This document shows, piece by piece, positions 8,255 through 16,725 of a stretch of 64,000 nt of DNA. The notes under the pieces are model-generated. The model saw only the letters and a list, made by a program, of their open reading frames with translations, had not been told where the DNA came from and searched no databases. The position numbers and the translations under genes are program-made. The stretch is from Burkholderia pyrrocinia. Lineage in GTDB: Bacteria; Pseudomonadota; Gammaproteobacteria; Burkholderiales; Burkholderiaceae. Position 1 is the first letter of the stretch. Every line of letters starts with the position of its first letter. The DNA lies in NCBI RefSeq assembly GCF_001028665.1, contig NZ_CP011503.1:1054001-1118000 (forward strand), read 5' to 3'.

Positions 8255-9451
8255 TCAGAGCGCGTGCGAGCGGTCGCCGCGCGCGAACGCGTCGAGCGTG
8301 CCGTCGATTCCGCGCGAAAACGCGATCACCTTGAACAGCTCGCCCATCTCGGCTTCGGAGATCAGCTTCTGCACCGCGTTCGCGGCCGGCAGGAACTGCC
8401 GGATCTCCGACGGGTCGATCGCGGCCAGCGCGTCGGTGATGCCCGCGTTCAGCAGGAAGCGCGCCTGCGACGTGTAGCCGAGCAGGTCGGCGCCGGTGGC
8501 GACGGCCGCGTCGTAGATACCGGTGAATTCGACGTGCGCGGTGATGTCCTGCAGCCCCGGGTACAGGAACGGGTCGTCGTGCGCGTGGTGGCGGTAGTGG
8601 CACATCAGCGTGCCGCGGTCGCGCTGCGGATGGTAGTACTCGTGCGCGGGAAAGCCGTAGTCGACCAGCAGCACCGCGCCGCGCGCGAGCATCGCGCAGA
8701 CGGTGCGCGTGAACGCCAGCGCGGCCTCGTGCGTCTCGGTCACGTAGCCGTCGGCGACATCGGCGGTCAGCCCCGCGAGCACCGGCGGCTGGCTGGCCGG
8801 CGCGGCCGGCCGATCCTCGAACACGAACGCATGCCGCGCGTCGAGCGCGACGCCGCGCTCGTGCCACGTGCCGCCCGCCTTCGCGAACAGCCGCACCGGC
8901 ATCGCATCGAGCACCTCGTTGCCGACCACGACGCCCTCGAACCGCTCGGGCAGCGCGTCGAGCCAGCGGACCTTCGCCGCAAGCGTCGGCGCGGCCGCCG
9001 AAATCGTGTCACGCTGCCGTTCGCGCAGCTCGCCGGACAGGTCGACGATCAGGTATTCGTCGAGTTCGACGCCCAGCGCGTCGAGCGCCGCGAGCAGCCC
9101 GGCCGCGAGCTTGCCCGTGCCGGCGCCGAATTCCATCACGCGGCGCGTGCCGCTCGCCGCGAGCGCTTCGGCGACCGGCTGCGCGAGGGTCTGCGCGAAC
9201 AGCGGCGACAGCTCGGGCGCGGTGACGAAGTCGCTGCCGTCGTCGGCGCGGCGCCCGAACTTGCGCGCGCCGCCGCTGTAATAGCCGAGGCCCGGCGCGT
9301 ACAGCGCGCGCTCCATGAAGCGGTCGAACGGCAGCCAGCCGCCGGCCGCCGCGATCTCGTCGCGCAGTTGCGCGGCAAGGGTTTCGGACTGCGCGAGCGC
9401 GTCAGGGCCGGGAGCAGGTAAACTAGCGGGTTCGTGAGCTTTCGGGTTCAT
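8255..9451 (-). CDS. Class I SAM-dependent methyltransferase of the MidA/NDUFAF7 family
   Basis: The 398-residue protein belongs to the family that includes mitochondrial NDUFAF7, an arginine methyltransferase of complex I assembly. Diagnostic blocks are FMERALYAPGLGYYSGGARKFG, GSDFVTAPELSPLF and the SAM-binding VMEFGAGTGKLAAGLLAAL, followed by LLVDYGFPAHEYYHPQRDRGTL. The bacterial substrate is not established. The start at 9451 gives the family N-terminus; it is separated by only 13 bases from the start of the divergent SDR gene. A DUF2905 gene follows closely. Confidence 0.9.
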   Translation of the reverse strand: MNPKAHEPASLPAPGPDALAQSETLAAQLRDEIAAAGGWLPFDRFMERALYAPGLGYYSGGARKFGRRADDGSDFVTAPELSPLFAQTLAQPVAEALAASGTRRVMEFGAGTGKLAAGLLAALDALGVELDEYLIVDLSGELRERQRDTISAAAPTLAAKVRWLDALPERFEGVVVGNEVLDAMPVRLFAKAGGTWHERGVALDARHAFVFEDRPAAPASQPPVLAGLTADVADGYVTETHEAALAFTRTVCAMLARGAVLLVDYGFPAHEYYHPQRDRGTLMCHYRHHAHDDPFLYPGLQDITAHVEFTGIYDAAVATGADLLGYTSQARFLLNAGITDALAAIDPSEIRQFLPAANAVQKLISEAEMGELFKVIAFSRGIDGTLDAFARGDRSHAL

Positions 9452-9464
9452 CCCGGCATTGTAA

Positions 9465-10208
9465 ATGACCGTTTCAGCCGATAAGTCGACCCTGCGCGTG
9501 GTGCTCGTCGCGGGCGCCCTGGGCAGCGCGGCCGACGCCGCGTCGATCGGTCGTGCACTCGCGACGGAATTTGCGCGCCGCGGCTGGGACGTCGCGCTGC
9601 AGCGCAGCCACGGCGCGCCGCGCGCGGCCGCCGATGCGATCGTCGCCGAAGTCGCGGCGCTCGGCCGCCGCGCGGCCGTGCTCGACGCCGATCTGGCCCT
9701 GGAAGCCGACGCAGCCGCGCTCGTCGCCGCCTGCGGCGCGGCGCTCGGCCGGCCAGCGTGCGCGGTGTTCGTGAGCGCCAGTGCGGGCGCCGACGACGTG
9801 CACACGGTGGACGGCGCGTCGCTCGCCGGCGCGCTCGCGCGCAACGTGACGGCGCCGCTCGCGCTGGCCCGCGCGCTCGCCGATGCGACGCCCGACGCCG
9901 CACGCGAGCACGAAGCGCTGCGCGCGTGCGCGATCCACGTGCTGGACCAGGCGCTGTTTCACCCGGCGCCGGCGCAGTTGTCGCACGCGCTGATGCAGGC
10001 CGCGCTGAACCGCGCGACGTCGGCGCTGGCGCTGGCGCTCGCGCCGAAGGTGCGGGTCGCGGCGCTCGTGCGCGGCCACGCGGCGCACGCGGACGACATC
10101 GCGGCGGCCGCCTGCTATCTCGCGAGCGCGCCCGGCGTCACGGGCGCGACGCTGACCGTCGACGGCGGCGAGCACCTCGTGCCGCCCGCCGCCGGCCCGA
10201 ATGAATGA
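9465..10208 (+). CDS. SDR-fold protein with a degenerate active site
   Basis: The 247-residue protein has the outline of a short-chain dehydrogenase: a beta-alpha start VVLVAGALGSAADAASIGRALA, a mid-segment resembling FolM/pteridine reductases, and a C-terminal VTGATLTVDGGEHLVP typical of SDRs. The usual catalytic residues are absent. The Ser region reads HVLDQALFHPAP, and the expected Tyr-x-x-x-Lys segment reads AQLSHALMQAAL, with neither Tyr nor Lys. The TGxxxGIG motif is also altered. It may be a non-catalytic relative or a divergent pterin-binding protein. Its stop overlaps the region just before folB, suggesting a folate/pterin link. Confidence 0.75.
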   Translation: MTVSADKSTLRVVLVAGALGSAADAASIGRALATEFARRGWDVALQRSHGAPRAAADAIVAEVAALGRRAAVLDADLALEADAAALVAACGAALGRPACAVFVSASAGADDVHTVDGASLAGALARNVTAPLALARALADATPDAAREHEALRACAIHVLDQALFHPAPAQLSHALMQAALNRATSALALALAPKVRVAALVRGHAAHADDIAAAACYLASAPGVTGATLTVDGGEHLVPPAAGPNE

Positions 10209-10285
10209 ACCGCGCGGGCGCGCGGCCTGACCACCGCCGCCCGCGCCGCTTTGCGTGCGCGCACGCCAATTTGACTGGGACGACC

Positions 10286-10690
10286 ATGTTTTCCGCTCTC
10301 CTGCACCCCCGCCTCGCGGATTGCCGCAGGCTCTACCTGCGCGATTACGAGGTGCACATCAACATCGGTGCCTTCGAACACGAGAAGCGCGGCGAGCAGC
10401 GCGTCGTCATCAACGTCGACCTGTTCGTGCCGCTCGCGCTGTCCACCCCCGTCGACGACAGGCTGCATGAAGTCGTCGACTACGACCTGATGAAGCAGAG
10501 CGTCGCGCAATGCGTGGCGCGCGGCCACATCCACCTGCAGGAAACGCTGTGCGACGCGATCGCCGCGCGCCTGCTGGCGCACGATGCCGTGCGCGCGGTA
10601 CGCGTCTGTACCGAGAAACCGGACGCCTATCCGGACTGCGACGCCGTCGGCGTCGAAGTCTTTCGCATCAAGGACGAGGAGCGCGCATGA
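10286..10690 (+). CDS. folB: Dihydroneopterin aldolase (FolB-like)
   Basis: The 134-residue protein has the tunnelling-fold pattern of Fol[56 protein letters not shown] and [21 protein letters not shown]. The Glu in the GAFEHEK block and the Lys in TEKPDA correspond to the substrate-binding and catalytic residues. The enzyme cleaves dihydroneopterin in folate synthesis. A Shine-Dalgarno-like GGGA precedes the ATG at 10286; starting at 10205 would add 27 unrelated residues. Its stop overlaps the ttcA start as ATGA, so the genes are translationally coupled. Confidence 0.85.
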   Translation: MFSALLHPRLADCRRLYLRDYEVHINIGAFEHEKRGEQRVVINVDLFVPLALSTPVDDRLHEVVDYDLMKQSVAQCVARGHIHLQETLCDAIAARLLAHDAVRAVRVCTEKPDAYPDCDAVGVEVFRIKDEERA

Positions 10691-11682
10691 ACGCCCCCCA
10701 CATGAATGACACGGCGGCCGACGCCGCCACCCTCGACGCGACCGCCGCCCCGGCCGGTCGCCAGGCGCTGACGCGCCGCGAGCAGAAGGAAGCGTACGAG
10801 AACAACAAGCTGTTCAAGCGGATCGTGCGTCAGGTCGGCCAGGCGATCGGCGACTACAACATGATCGAGCACGGCGACAAGGTGATGGTCTGCCTGTCGG
10901 GCGGCAAGGACAGCTACGCGATGCTCGACGTGCTGCTGCGCCTGCGCGAGCGCGCGCCGATCGACTTCGACATCGTCGCGGTGAACCTCGACCAGAAGCA
11001 GCCGGGCTTCCCCGAGCACGTGCTGCCCGAGTACCTGAAGCAGGTCGGCGTGCCGTTCCATATCGAGAACCAGGACACCTACAGCATCGTCAAGCGGCTC
11101 GTGCCCGAAGGCAAGACGACCTGCTCGCTGTGCTCGCGGCTGCGCCGCGGGATCCTGTACCGCGTGGCCGGCGAGCTCGGCGCGACCAAGATCGCGCTCG
11201 GCCACCACCGCGACGACATCGTGCAGACGCTGCTGCTCAACATGTTCTACGGCGGCAAGCTGAAGGGGATGCCGCCGAAGCTGCAGTCGGACGACGGCAA
11301 GAACATCGTGATCCGCCCGCTCGCGTACGTGAAGGAAACCGATCTCGAGAAATTCGCGGAGCTGCGCGAATTCCCGATCATCCCGTGCAACCTGTGCGGC
11401 AGCCAGCCGAACCTGAAGCGCGCGGAAATGAAGGCGCTGATCCGCGAATGGGACAAGCGCTTCCCGGGCCGCGTCGAGAACATGTTCAACGCGCTCGCGA
11501 AGGTCGTGCCGTCGCACCTGATGGATACGACGCTGTTCCCGTTCACGTCGCTGCGCGCGACCGGCGTTGCCGATCCGCAGGGCGACATCGCGTTCGACGA
11601 GGAACCGTGTGCGTCGGGCGACGACGCAGCAGCGCCGGGCGCCGCCCAATCGATCTCGATCGTCCAGTTCGACGACCTGTAA
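10687..11682 (+). CDS. ttcA: tRNA 2-thiocytidine(32) synthetase TtcA
   Basis: The 331-residue protein has the PP-loop motif SGGKDS at residues 71-76 and the two CxxC pairs of TtcA (TTCSLCSR with Cys146/Cys149 and IPCNLCGS with Cys234/Cys237), which bind the iron-sulfur cluster. TtcA thiolates cytidine 32 of certain tRNAs using ATP and a sulfur donor. The central [29 protein letters not shown] block is diagnostic of the family. A poorly conserved acidic C-terminal tail of about 30 residues follows. It is coupled to folB by an ATGA overlap. Confidence 0.96.
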   Translation: MNAPHMNDTAADAATLDATAAPAGRQALTRREQKEAYENNKLFKRIVRQVGQAIGDYNMIEHGDKVMVCLSGGKDSYAMLDVLLRLRERAPIDFDIVAVNLDQKQPGFPEHVLPEYLKQVGVPFHIENQDTYSIVKRLVPEGKTTCSLCSRLRRGILYRVAGELGATKIALGHHRDDIVQTLLLNMFYGGKLKGMPPKLQSDDGKNIVIRPLAYVKETDLEKFAELREFPIIPCNLCGSQPNLKRAEMKALIREWDKRFPGRVENMFNALAKVVPSHLMDTTLFPFTSLRATGVADPQGDIAFDEEPCASGDDAAAPGAAQSISIVQFDDL

Positions 11683-11709
11683 GCGGGGTCGGAAGACCCG
11701 CCGGAACGG

Positions 11710-11734
11710 GGCGCCGGCCGCCCTTTCCGGCGCC
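11710..11734 (+). terminator. GC-rich hairpin after ttcA
   Basis: GGCGCCGG (11710-11717) pairs with CCGGCGCC (11727-11734) across a 9-base loop. It lies 28 bases after the ttcA stop. No T-run follows, so it is at best a weak or Rho-assisted terminator. Confidence 0.4.
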
Positions 11735-11777
11735 GCCGCGCCCGCGCGGCAGGCCCGGAACGGCGGGGGCCGCATGC

Positions 11778-11783
11778 TAAAAT
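11778..11783 (+). promoter_or_regulatory. Candidate -10 element for glmU
   Basis: TAAAAT lies 34 bases upstream of the glmU ATG, in an otherwise GC-rich gap after a hairpin. No good -35 hexamer is visible 16-18 bases upstream, so the call is weak. Confidence 0.3.
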
Positions 11784-11817
11784 GGACGGCTTCGAACTCC
11801 TCTGACAAGCTGGCGCC

Positions 11818-13179
11818 ATGAATATCGTGATTTTGGCGGCAGGCACCGGCAAGCGCATGCGTTCCGCGCTGCCGAAAGTGCTTCACCCCCTGGCCGGCAG
11901 GCCGCTCCTCTCCCACGTGATCGACACCGCGCGCACGCTGCAGCCGTCCCGGCTCGTCGTCGTCGTCGGTCATGGCGCCGAGCGGGTCCAGGCTGCCGTC
12001 GCCGCACCCGACGTCCAGTTCGCGGTGCAGGCCGAGCAACTCGGCACCGGCCACGCGGTACGCCAGGCGCTGCCGCTCCTCGATCCCGCGCAACCGACGC
12101 TCGTGCTGTACGGCGACGTGCCGCTCACCCGCGCGTCGACGCTGCGGCGTCTCGTCGACGCCGCGCGCGAAGGCCGCTACGGGATTCTGACCGTCACGCT
12201 CGACGATCCGACCGGCTATGGCCGCATCGTGCGCGACGCGGCCGGCTTCGTCACGCGCATCGTCGAGCAGAAGGACGCGTCGCCGGACGAACTGAAGATC
12301 GCCGAGATCAACACCGGCATCATCGTCACGCCCACGGCCCAGCTGTCGATGTGGCTCGGCGCACTGAAGAACGAAAACGCGCAGGGCGAGTACTACCTGA
12401 CCGACGTCGTCGAGCTCGCGATCGAGGCCGGTTTCGAGGTCGTCACGGCGCAGCCCGACGACGACTGGGAAACGCTCGGCGTGAACAGCAAGGCGCAGCT
12501 CGCGGAACTCGAACGCATTCACCAGCGCAATGTCGCGGAAGCGCTGCTCGTCGACGGCGTCACGCTCGCCGATCCGGCGCGCATCGACGTGCGCGGCACG
12601 CTGCGCTGCGGCCGCGACGTGTCGATCGACGTGAACTGCGTGTTCGAAGGCAACGTGACGCTCGCCGACAACGTGACGATCGGCGCGAACTGCGTGATCC
12701 GCAACGCGTCGGTCGGCGCCGGCACGCGCATCGACGCGTTCTCGCACATCGACGGCGCCGAGCTCGGCGCGAACACCGTGATCGGCCCGTACGCGCGGCT
12801 GCGCCCCGGCGCGCAGCTCGCGGACGAAGCGCACGTCGGCAACTTCGTCGAGGTGAAGAACGCGGTGATCGGCCACGGCTCGAAGGCGAACCACCTCACG
12901 TACATCGGCGACGCCGACATCGGCGCGCGCGTGAACATCGGCGCGGGCACGATCACCTGCAACTACGACGGCGCGAACAAGTTCCGCACGGTGATCGAGG
13001 ACGACGTGTTCGTCGGCTCCGACACGCAACTCGTCGCGCCCGTGCGCGTCGGCCGCGGCGTGACGATCGCCGCCGGCACGACGATCTGGAAGGACGTTGC
13101 CGACGGCCTGCTCGTATTGAACGAGAAGACCCAGACCACGAAGAGCGGCTACGTCCGCCCGGTCAAGAAGAAAAGCTGA
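11818..13179 (+). CDS. glmU: Bifunctional UDP-N-acetylglucosamine pyrophosphorylase / glucosamine-1-phosphate N-acetyltransferase
   Basis: The 453-residue protein has the N-terminal uridylyltransferase motif [20 protein letters not shown] (about residues 5-24), then a left-handed beta-helix acetyltransferase domain with hexapeptide repeats from about residue 250. The C-terminal block [19 protein letters not shown] is the acetyl-CoA and active-site region. It makes UDP-GlcNAc from glucosamine-1-phosphate for peptidoglycan and lipopolysaccharide. Length is normal for the family. It is followed by glmS, which supplies the first step of the same pathway. Confidence 0.97.
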   Translation: MNIVILAAGTGKRMRSALPKVLHPLAGRPLLSHVIDTARTLQPSRLVVVVGHGAERVQAAVAAPDVQFAVQAEQLGTGHAVRQALPLLDPAQPTLVLYGDVPLTRASTLRRLVDAAREGRYGILTVTLDDPTGYGRIVRDAAGFVTRIVEQKDASPDELKIAEINTGIIVTPTAQLSMWLGALKNENAQGEYYLTDVVELAIEAGFEVVTAQPDDDWETLGVNSKAQLAELERIHQRNVAEALLVDGVTLADPARIDVRGTLRCGRDVSIDVNCVFEGNVTLADNVTIGANCVIRNASVGAGTRIDAFSHIDGAELGANTVIGPYARLRPGAQLADEAHVGNFVEVKNAVIGHGSKANHLTYIGDADIGARVNIGAGTITCNYDGANKFRTVIEDDVFVGSDTQLVAPVRVGRGVTIAAGTTIWKDVADGLLVLNEKTQTTKSGYVRPVKKKS

Positions 13180-13186
13180 ACCCTTT

Positions 13187-13209
13187 GCGGGCGCCCCGGC
13201 GGCGCCCGC
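13187..13209 (+). terminator. Hairpin between glmU and glmS
   Basis: GCGGGCGCC (13187-13195) pairs perfectly with GGCGCCCGC (13201-13209) over a 5-base loop. There is no T-run and the next gene starts 26 bases later, so this may reduce rather than stop readthrough from glmU to glmS, or act as an mRNA processing or stabilising element. Confidence 0.45.
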
Positions 13210-13234
13210 GTCGACTTACAGGACTGACCCATTC

Positions 13235-15052
13235 ATGTGCGGCATTGTCGGCGCAGTTGCGCAGCGTAATATCGTTCCGGTGCTGATCGAAGGATTGCGG
13301 CGCCTCGAATACCGTGGCTACGACTCGTGCGGCGTCGCCGTGCTCGAGCCGGGCGCACCGAAGCGCGCGCGCAGCGTCGCGCGCGTCGCCGATCTCGACG
13401 CGCAGGTGCGCGAATCGCACCTCGAAGGCACGACCGGCGTCGCGCACACGCGCTGGGCGACGCACGGCGCGCCCGTCACGCACAACGCGCACCCGATCTT
13501 CTCGTCGAACGCGCTCGCGCTCGTCCACAACGGCATCATCGAGAACTTCGAGCCGCTGCGCGAAGCGCTGCGCGCGAAGGGCTACGAATTCGTGTCGCAG
13601 ACCGACACCGAAGTGATCGCGCACCTCGTGCACAGCCTGTATCGCGGCAACCTGTTCGACGCGGTGCGCGAAGCCGTGCAGCAGTTGCACGGCGCGTATG
13701 CGATCGCGGTGATCCACAAGGACCAGCCGCACACCGTCGTCGGCGCGCGCCAGGGTTCGCCGCTCGTCGTCGGCCACGGCGACGGCGAGAACTTCCTCGC
13801 GTCCGATGCGCTCGCGCTCGCGGGCAGCACCGACCGCTTCACGTTCCTCGAGGAAGGCGACGTGTGCGAGCTGTCGCTCGACGGCGTGAAGATCGTCGAC
13901 CGCCACGGCGCGACCGTGCAGCGCGAAATCCGCGTCGTCAGCGCATACGGCGGCGCGGTCGAGCTGGGCCCGTATCGCCACTTCATGCAGAAGGAAATCT
14001 TCGAGCAGCCGCGCGCGATCGGCGACACGGTGCCGCAGACCGACGCGTTCGATGCGACGCTGTTCGGCGACGCCGCGCCCGCCGCGTTCGCGGACATCGA
14101 CAGCCTGCTGATCCTCGCGTGCGGCACGAGCTACTACTCGGGCCTCACCGCGAAGTACTGGCTCGAATCGATCGCGAAGATCCCGACCCAGGTCGAGATC
14201 GCGAGCGAGTACCGGTACCGCGAGTCGGTGCCGAACCCGCGCCAGCTCGTGCTCGTGATCTCGCAGTCGGGCGAGACGGCCGACACGCTCGCGGCGCTCA
14301 AGCATGCGCAGTCGCTCGGCCACACGCATACGCTCGCGGTCTGCAACGTCGCGACGAGCGCGATGGTGCGCCTGACCGAAATGCAGTTCCTGACGCACGC
14401 GGGCACCGAGATCGGCGTCGCTTCGACGAAGGCGTTCACGACGCAGCTCGTCGCGCTGTTCGTGCTGGCCGCGACGCTCGGCAAGCTGCGCGGGCACGTC
14501 GACGCCGCGCAGGAAGCCGAATTCCTGAGGCAGTTGCGCCACCTGCCGGCCGCGCTGAACAGCGTGCTCGCGCTCGAGCCGCAGATCATCGCGTGGTCGG
14601 AGGAATTCGCGCGCAAGGAAAACGCGCTGTTCCTCGGCCGCGGGCTGCACTACCCGATCGCGCTCGAAGGCGCGCTGAAGCTGAAGGAAATCTCGTACAT
14701 CCACGCCGAGGCCTATCCGGCCGGCGAACTGAAGCACGGGCCGCTCGCGCTCGTCACGGAAGCGATGCCGGTCGTCACGGTCGCGCCGAACGACACGCTG
14801 CTCGAGAAGCTGAAGTCGAACATGCAGGAAGTGCGTGCCCGCGGCGGCGAGCTGTACGTGTTCGCCGATGCCGATACGCAGATCGTCAACGACGACGGCC
14901 TGCACGTGATCCGGATGCCGGAACACTACGGGCAACTGTCGCCGATCCTGCACGTCGTGCCGCTGCAATTGCTCGCGTATCACACCGCGTGTGCACGCGG
15001 CACCGACGTCGACAAGCCGCGGAACCTCGCGAAATCGGTGACGGTGGAGTAA
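13235..15052 (+). CDS. glmS: Glutamine-fructose-6-phosphate aminotransferase
   Basis: The 605-residue enzyme begins MCGIVGA, so Cys2 becomes the N-terminal nucleophile of the glutaminase domain. [12 protein letters not shown] and HNGIIENFE are further glutaminase blocks. Two SIS sugar-isomerase domains follow, with [24 protein letters not shown] and the C-terminal KSVTVE ending that closes the ammonia channel. It converts fructose-6-phosphate and glutamine to glucosamine-6-phosphate, the entry to amino-sugar synthesis. It lies 55 bases after glmU. No glmS ribozyme-like structure fits in that gap. Confidence 0.97.
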   Translation: MCGIVGAVAQRNIVPVLIEGLRRLEYRGYDSCGVAVLEPGAPKRARSVARVADLDAQVRESHLEGTTGVAHTRWATHGAPVTHNAHPIFSSNALALVHNGIIENFEPLREALRAKGYEFVSQTDTEVIAHLVHSLYRGNLFDAVREAVQQLHGAYAIAVIHKDQPHTVVGARQGSPLVVGHGDGENFLASDALALAGSTDRFTFLEEGDVCELSLDGVKIVDRHGATVQREIRVVSAYGGAVELGPYRHFMQKEIFEQPRAIGDTVPQTDAFDATLFGDAAPAAFADIDSLLILACGTSYYSGLTAKYWLESIAKIPTQVEIASEYRYRESVPNPRQLVLVISQSGETADTLAALKHAQSLGHTHTLAVCNVATSAMVRLTEMQFLTHAGTEIGVASTKAFTTQLVALFVLAATLGKLRGHVDAAQEAEFLRQLRHLPAALNSVLALEPQIIAWSEEFARKENALFLGRGLHYPIALEGALKLKEISYIHAEAYPAGELKHGPLALVTEAMPVVTVAPNDTLLEKLKSNMQEVRARGGELYVFADADTQIVNDDGLHVIRMPEHYGQLSPILHVVPLQLLAYHTACARGTDVDKPRNLAKSVTVE

Positions 15053-15136
15053 AGCCGGTCGACCGGGATGGCCCCCGCCGGGCCGTCCCGACCGCGTATC
15101 GGCGCGAAGCAGGCCATTTGGCCAGGTCGAAATATG

Positions 15137-15157
15137 TACCACGTAGTGGTATATAAT
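15137..15157 (+). promoter_or_regulatory. Promoter and palindromic operator of the toxin-antitoxin pair
   Basis: TACCAC-GTA-GTGGTA (15137-15151) is a perfect 6-3-6 dyad and directly abuts a consensus -10 TATAAT at 15152-15157. The -35 region is weak. Location 26 bases before the toxin start and overlap with the promoter fit autorepression by the antitoxin, as is usual for type II modules. Confidence 0.7.
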
Positions 15158-15182
15158 CCTGTGCTAACTCGACCGGCCCGAC

Positions 15183-15548
15183 ATGCCTGCTTCCGTACGA
15201 CGCGTCTTCAAGACGAAGTGGTTTCACAAGGCAGCCAGAAAAGCAGGAATCGCCGATGCCGAACTCTGCCGCGCCGCACGGGAACTGGCGCGCGGCCAGG
15301 GCGTCGAGCTCGGCGGCAACGTCTGGAAAAAGCGCCTGGACGGGAACCGGCAGCGCGGGATCGTGCTGAGCAAGGTCGGGCAGGCGTGGGTTTTCGTGTT
15401 CCTGTTCGCGAAACGCGACAGGGACGACATCGACGAACGCGAACTGCGCGCCTTCAGAAAGCTCGCCGCGGATGTCGAGCGCCGCACCGACGCCGATATC
15501 GCGGCGCTGATCGCACTGAAAGAGCTTGTGGAGATTTGCAATGGCTAA
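15183..15548 (+). CDS. RelE/HigB-type toxin of a type II toxin-antitoxin system
   Basis: The 121-residue basic protein matches RelE/HigB2-like toxins: FKTKWFHKAARKAGI at the N-terminus, RAARELARGQGVELGGNVWKKRLDGNRQRGIVLSKVG in the middle, and the strand-rich WVFVFLFAKRDRDDI core. Such proteins cleave mRNA on the ribosome. The toxin-first order and the 8-base overlap with the following HTH gene are typical of HigBA-like modules. There is no clear Shine-Dalgarno sequence before the ATG. Catalytic residues vary in this group and cannot be assigned safely here. Confidence 0.82.
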   Translation: MPASVRRVFKTKWFHKAARKAGIADAELCRAARELARGQGVELGGNVWKKRLDGNRQRGIVLSKVGQAWVFVFLFAKRDRDDIDERELRAFRKLAADVERRTDADIAALIALKELVEICNG

Positions 15549-15861
15549 GAGTCGATTCAAGAGCGACGCAACCGAGGCGATCCACAGCGCCGCGTCGGGC
15601 CTCTATCGCGCAAACCTGATCGACAAGAAAACGATGCGCGAATACGACGATCTCTGCATCGAAGCCGCCCCGCAGTTCGATCCGCAAGCGATCGCCCGCA
15701 TCCGCAAATCCGTCAACGTCAGCCAGAGCGTGTTCGCGCTCTACCTGAACACGACAACGTCGACGATCCGCCAATGGGAGCAGGGCGACAAACGGCCGAG
15801 CGGCATCGCCGCGCGGATGCTCCAGATCGTCGAGAAACACGGGCTCGAGGTGTTCTCCTGA
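15541..15861 (+). CDS. HigA/NadS-type antitoxin with HTH domain
   Basis: The 106-residue protein carries a C-terminal helix-turn-helix (VNVSQSVFALYLNTTTSTIRQWEQGDKRPSG, about residues 57-87). The N-terminal part contains IDKKTMREYDDLC, a common motif of NadS/HigA-like antitoxins. It should bind and neutralise the toxin encoded upstream and repress the shared promoter through the palindrome at 15137. It overlaps the toxin gene by eight bases. Confidence 0.85.
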   Translation: MAKSRFKSDATEAIHSAASGLYRANLIDKKTMREYDDLCIEAAPQFDPQAIARIRKSVNVSQSVFALYLNTTTSTIRQWEQGDKRPSGIAARMLQIVEKHGLEVFS

Positions 15862-15944
15862 GCCGGCTTCCCCGAATGCGCATGAGCGGCCGACCCCGCA
15901 CCGGACACCGCGACGCGAGCCGCAAGAAATATGACGGAGAGACA

Positions 15945-16397
15945 ATGGTAAGACTGTTTGGATGCGGATTGCTGGCGCTGACGTTCGCGTCGACAGGCTG
16001 GGCCGCCGAGCACTACGTCGAGGTCTGGAACCCGCCCGAGGCGCGGCAGCCGGCGGCGCGTATGCCGGTCGCCCGCGCGGGCGCCGACGTGCGCACCGGC
16101 AAGAGCGCCGAGAAGCACGCGAGCGCCACGCCGAAGGCCGCCGCGAAACCGCACAAGCGTCGTGTCGCGCAAACCGTGAAAGCCGGCTCGCATCGCCCGC
16201 CTGCCACTGCGGCCGACGCACCGGCCGCACCGCGTCCCGTCGCACAACCCGCGCCGGGGCGTCTCACGGTCATGCAGCCTGCCGGCCCCGACGCGACGCA
16301 CGCGCTCAATTTCTCCGCTATCCCGCGACAATACACACCGGACGGCAACGTGCTGCGGGTCGGCACGCACAACCGCTCCGCGGAGGTGACTCGATAA
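15945..16397 (+). CDS. Exported Ala/Pro-rich protein, unknown function
   Basis: The 150-residue product has a clear signal peptide (VRLFGCGLLALTFASTGWAAE, cleavage after about residue 21). A basic and Ala/Pro-rich low-complexity middle follows, then a short ordered C-terminus, HALNFSAIPRQYTPDGNVLRVG. I do not recognise a domain. A GGAGAGA ribosome binding site precedes the ATG. The stop codon shares one base with the start of the next small gene, suggesting translational coupling. Confidence 0.68.
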   Translation: MVRLFGCGLLALTFASTGWAAEHYVEVWNPPEARQPAARMPVARAGADVRTGKSAEKHASATPKAAAKPHKRRVAQTVKAGSHRPPATAADAPAAPRPVAQPAPGRLTVMQPAGPDATHALNFSAIPRQYTPDGNVLRVGTHNRSAEVTR

Positions 16398-16615
16398 TGG
16401 AAGCGCAACACTACCTCGGCTACCAGATCTGGGGCCACGCGATCCTGCAGCAGGACGAGATCCTGCAGCCCGAACGCTTCGCGGCGAGCGGGACGATCAC
16501 GCAGAACAACAAGCTCGTCGAAGCGTCCGGCGTGCTCGGCGTGTTCGACACCGAGGACGACGCGCGCGAGGCCGGACTCGAATGGGCCCGCGCGTGGATC
16601 GACAGCCACCGCTGA
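16397..16615 (+). CDS. Small protein of a Burkholderia-type GYxI...WID family
   Basis: The 72-residue protein has YLGYQIWGHAI near the N-terminus and a C-terminal helix EDDAREAGLEWARAWIDSHR. This layout, a short beta-sheet followed by a helix ending in ARAWID, recurs in small Burkholderia proteins of unknown function as far as I know. It has no signal peptide or membrane segment. It is coupled to the exported protein upstream by a TAATG overlap. No function is assigned. Confidence 0.72.
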   Translation: MEAQHYLGYQIWGHAILQQDEILQPERFAASGTITQNNKLVEASGVLGVFDTEDDAREAGLEWARAWIDSHR

Positions 16616-16674
16616 CCGGCGTGGCCGCGTGCATCCGGCGCACCGCCGGACACGGGCCGGCCGCGAACCGCAAA

Positions 16675-16709
16675 CGAAAGAAGGGGCGTCCATGACGCCC
16701 CTTCTTTCG
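16675..16709. terminator. Strong bidirectional terminator
   Basis: A perfect 16-bp stem (16675-16690 with 16694-16709) closes over a 3-base loop. The GC-rich core GGGGCGTC is flanked by GAAAGAA and TTCTTTC, giving a pyrimidine-rich tail on both strands. It sits between convergent genes, so it can end transcription from both sides. Confidence 0.88.
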
Positions 16710-16725
16710 TACTAACCCGGAACAT

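Noticed and set aside
13180..13234. glmS ribozyme
   Set aside because: The gap before glmS is only 55 bases and holds one simple hairpin, far too short for the ribozyme core, which is known from Gram-positive bacteria.
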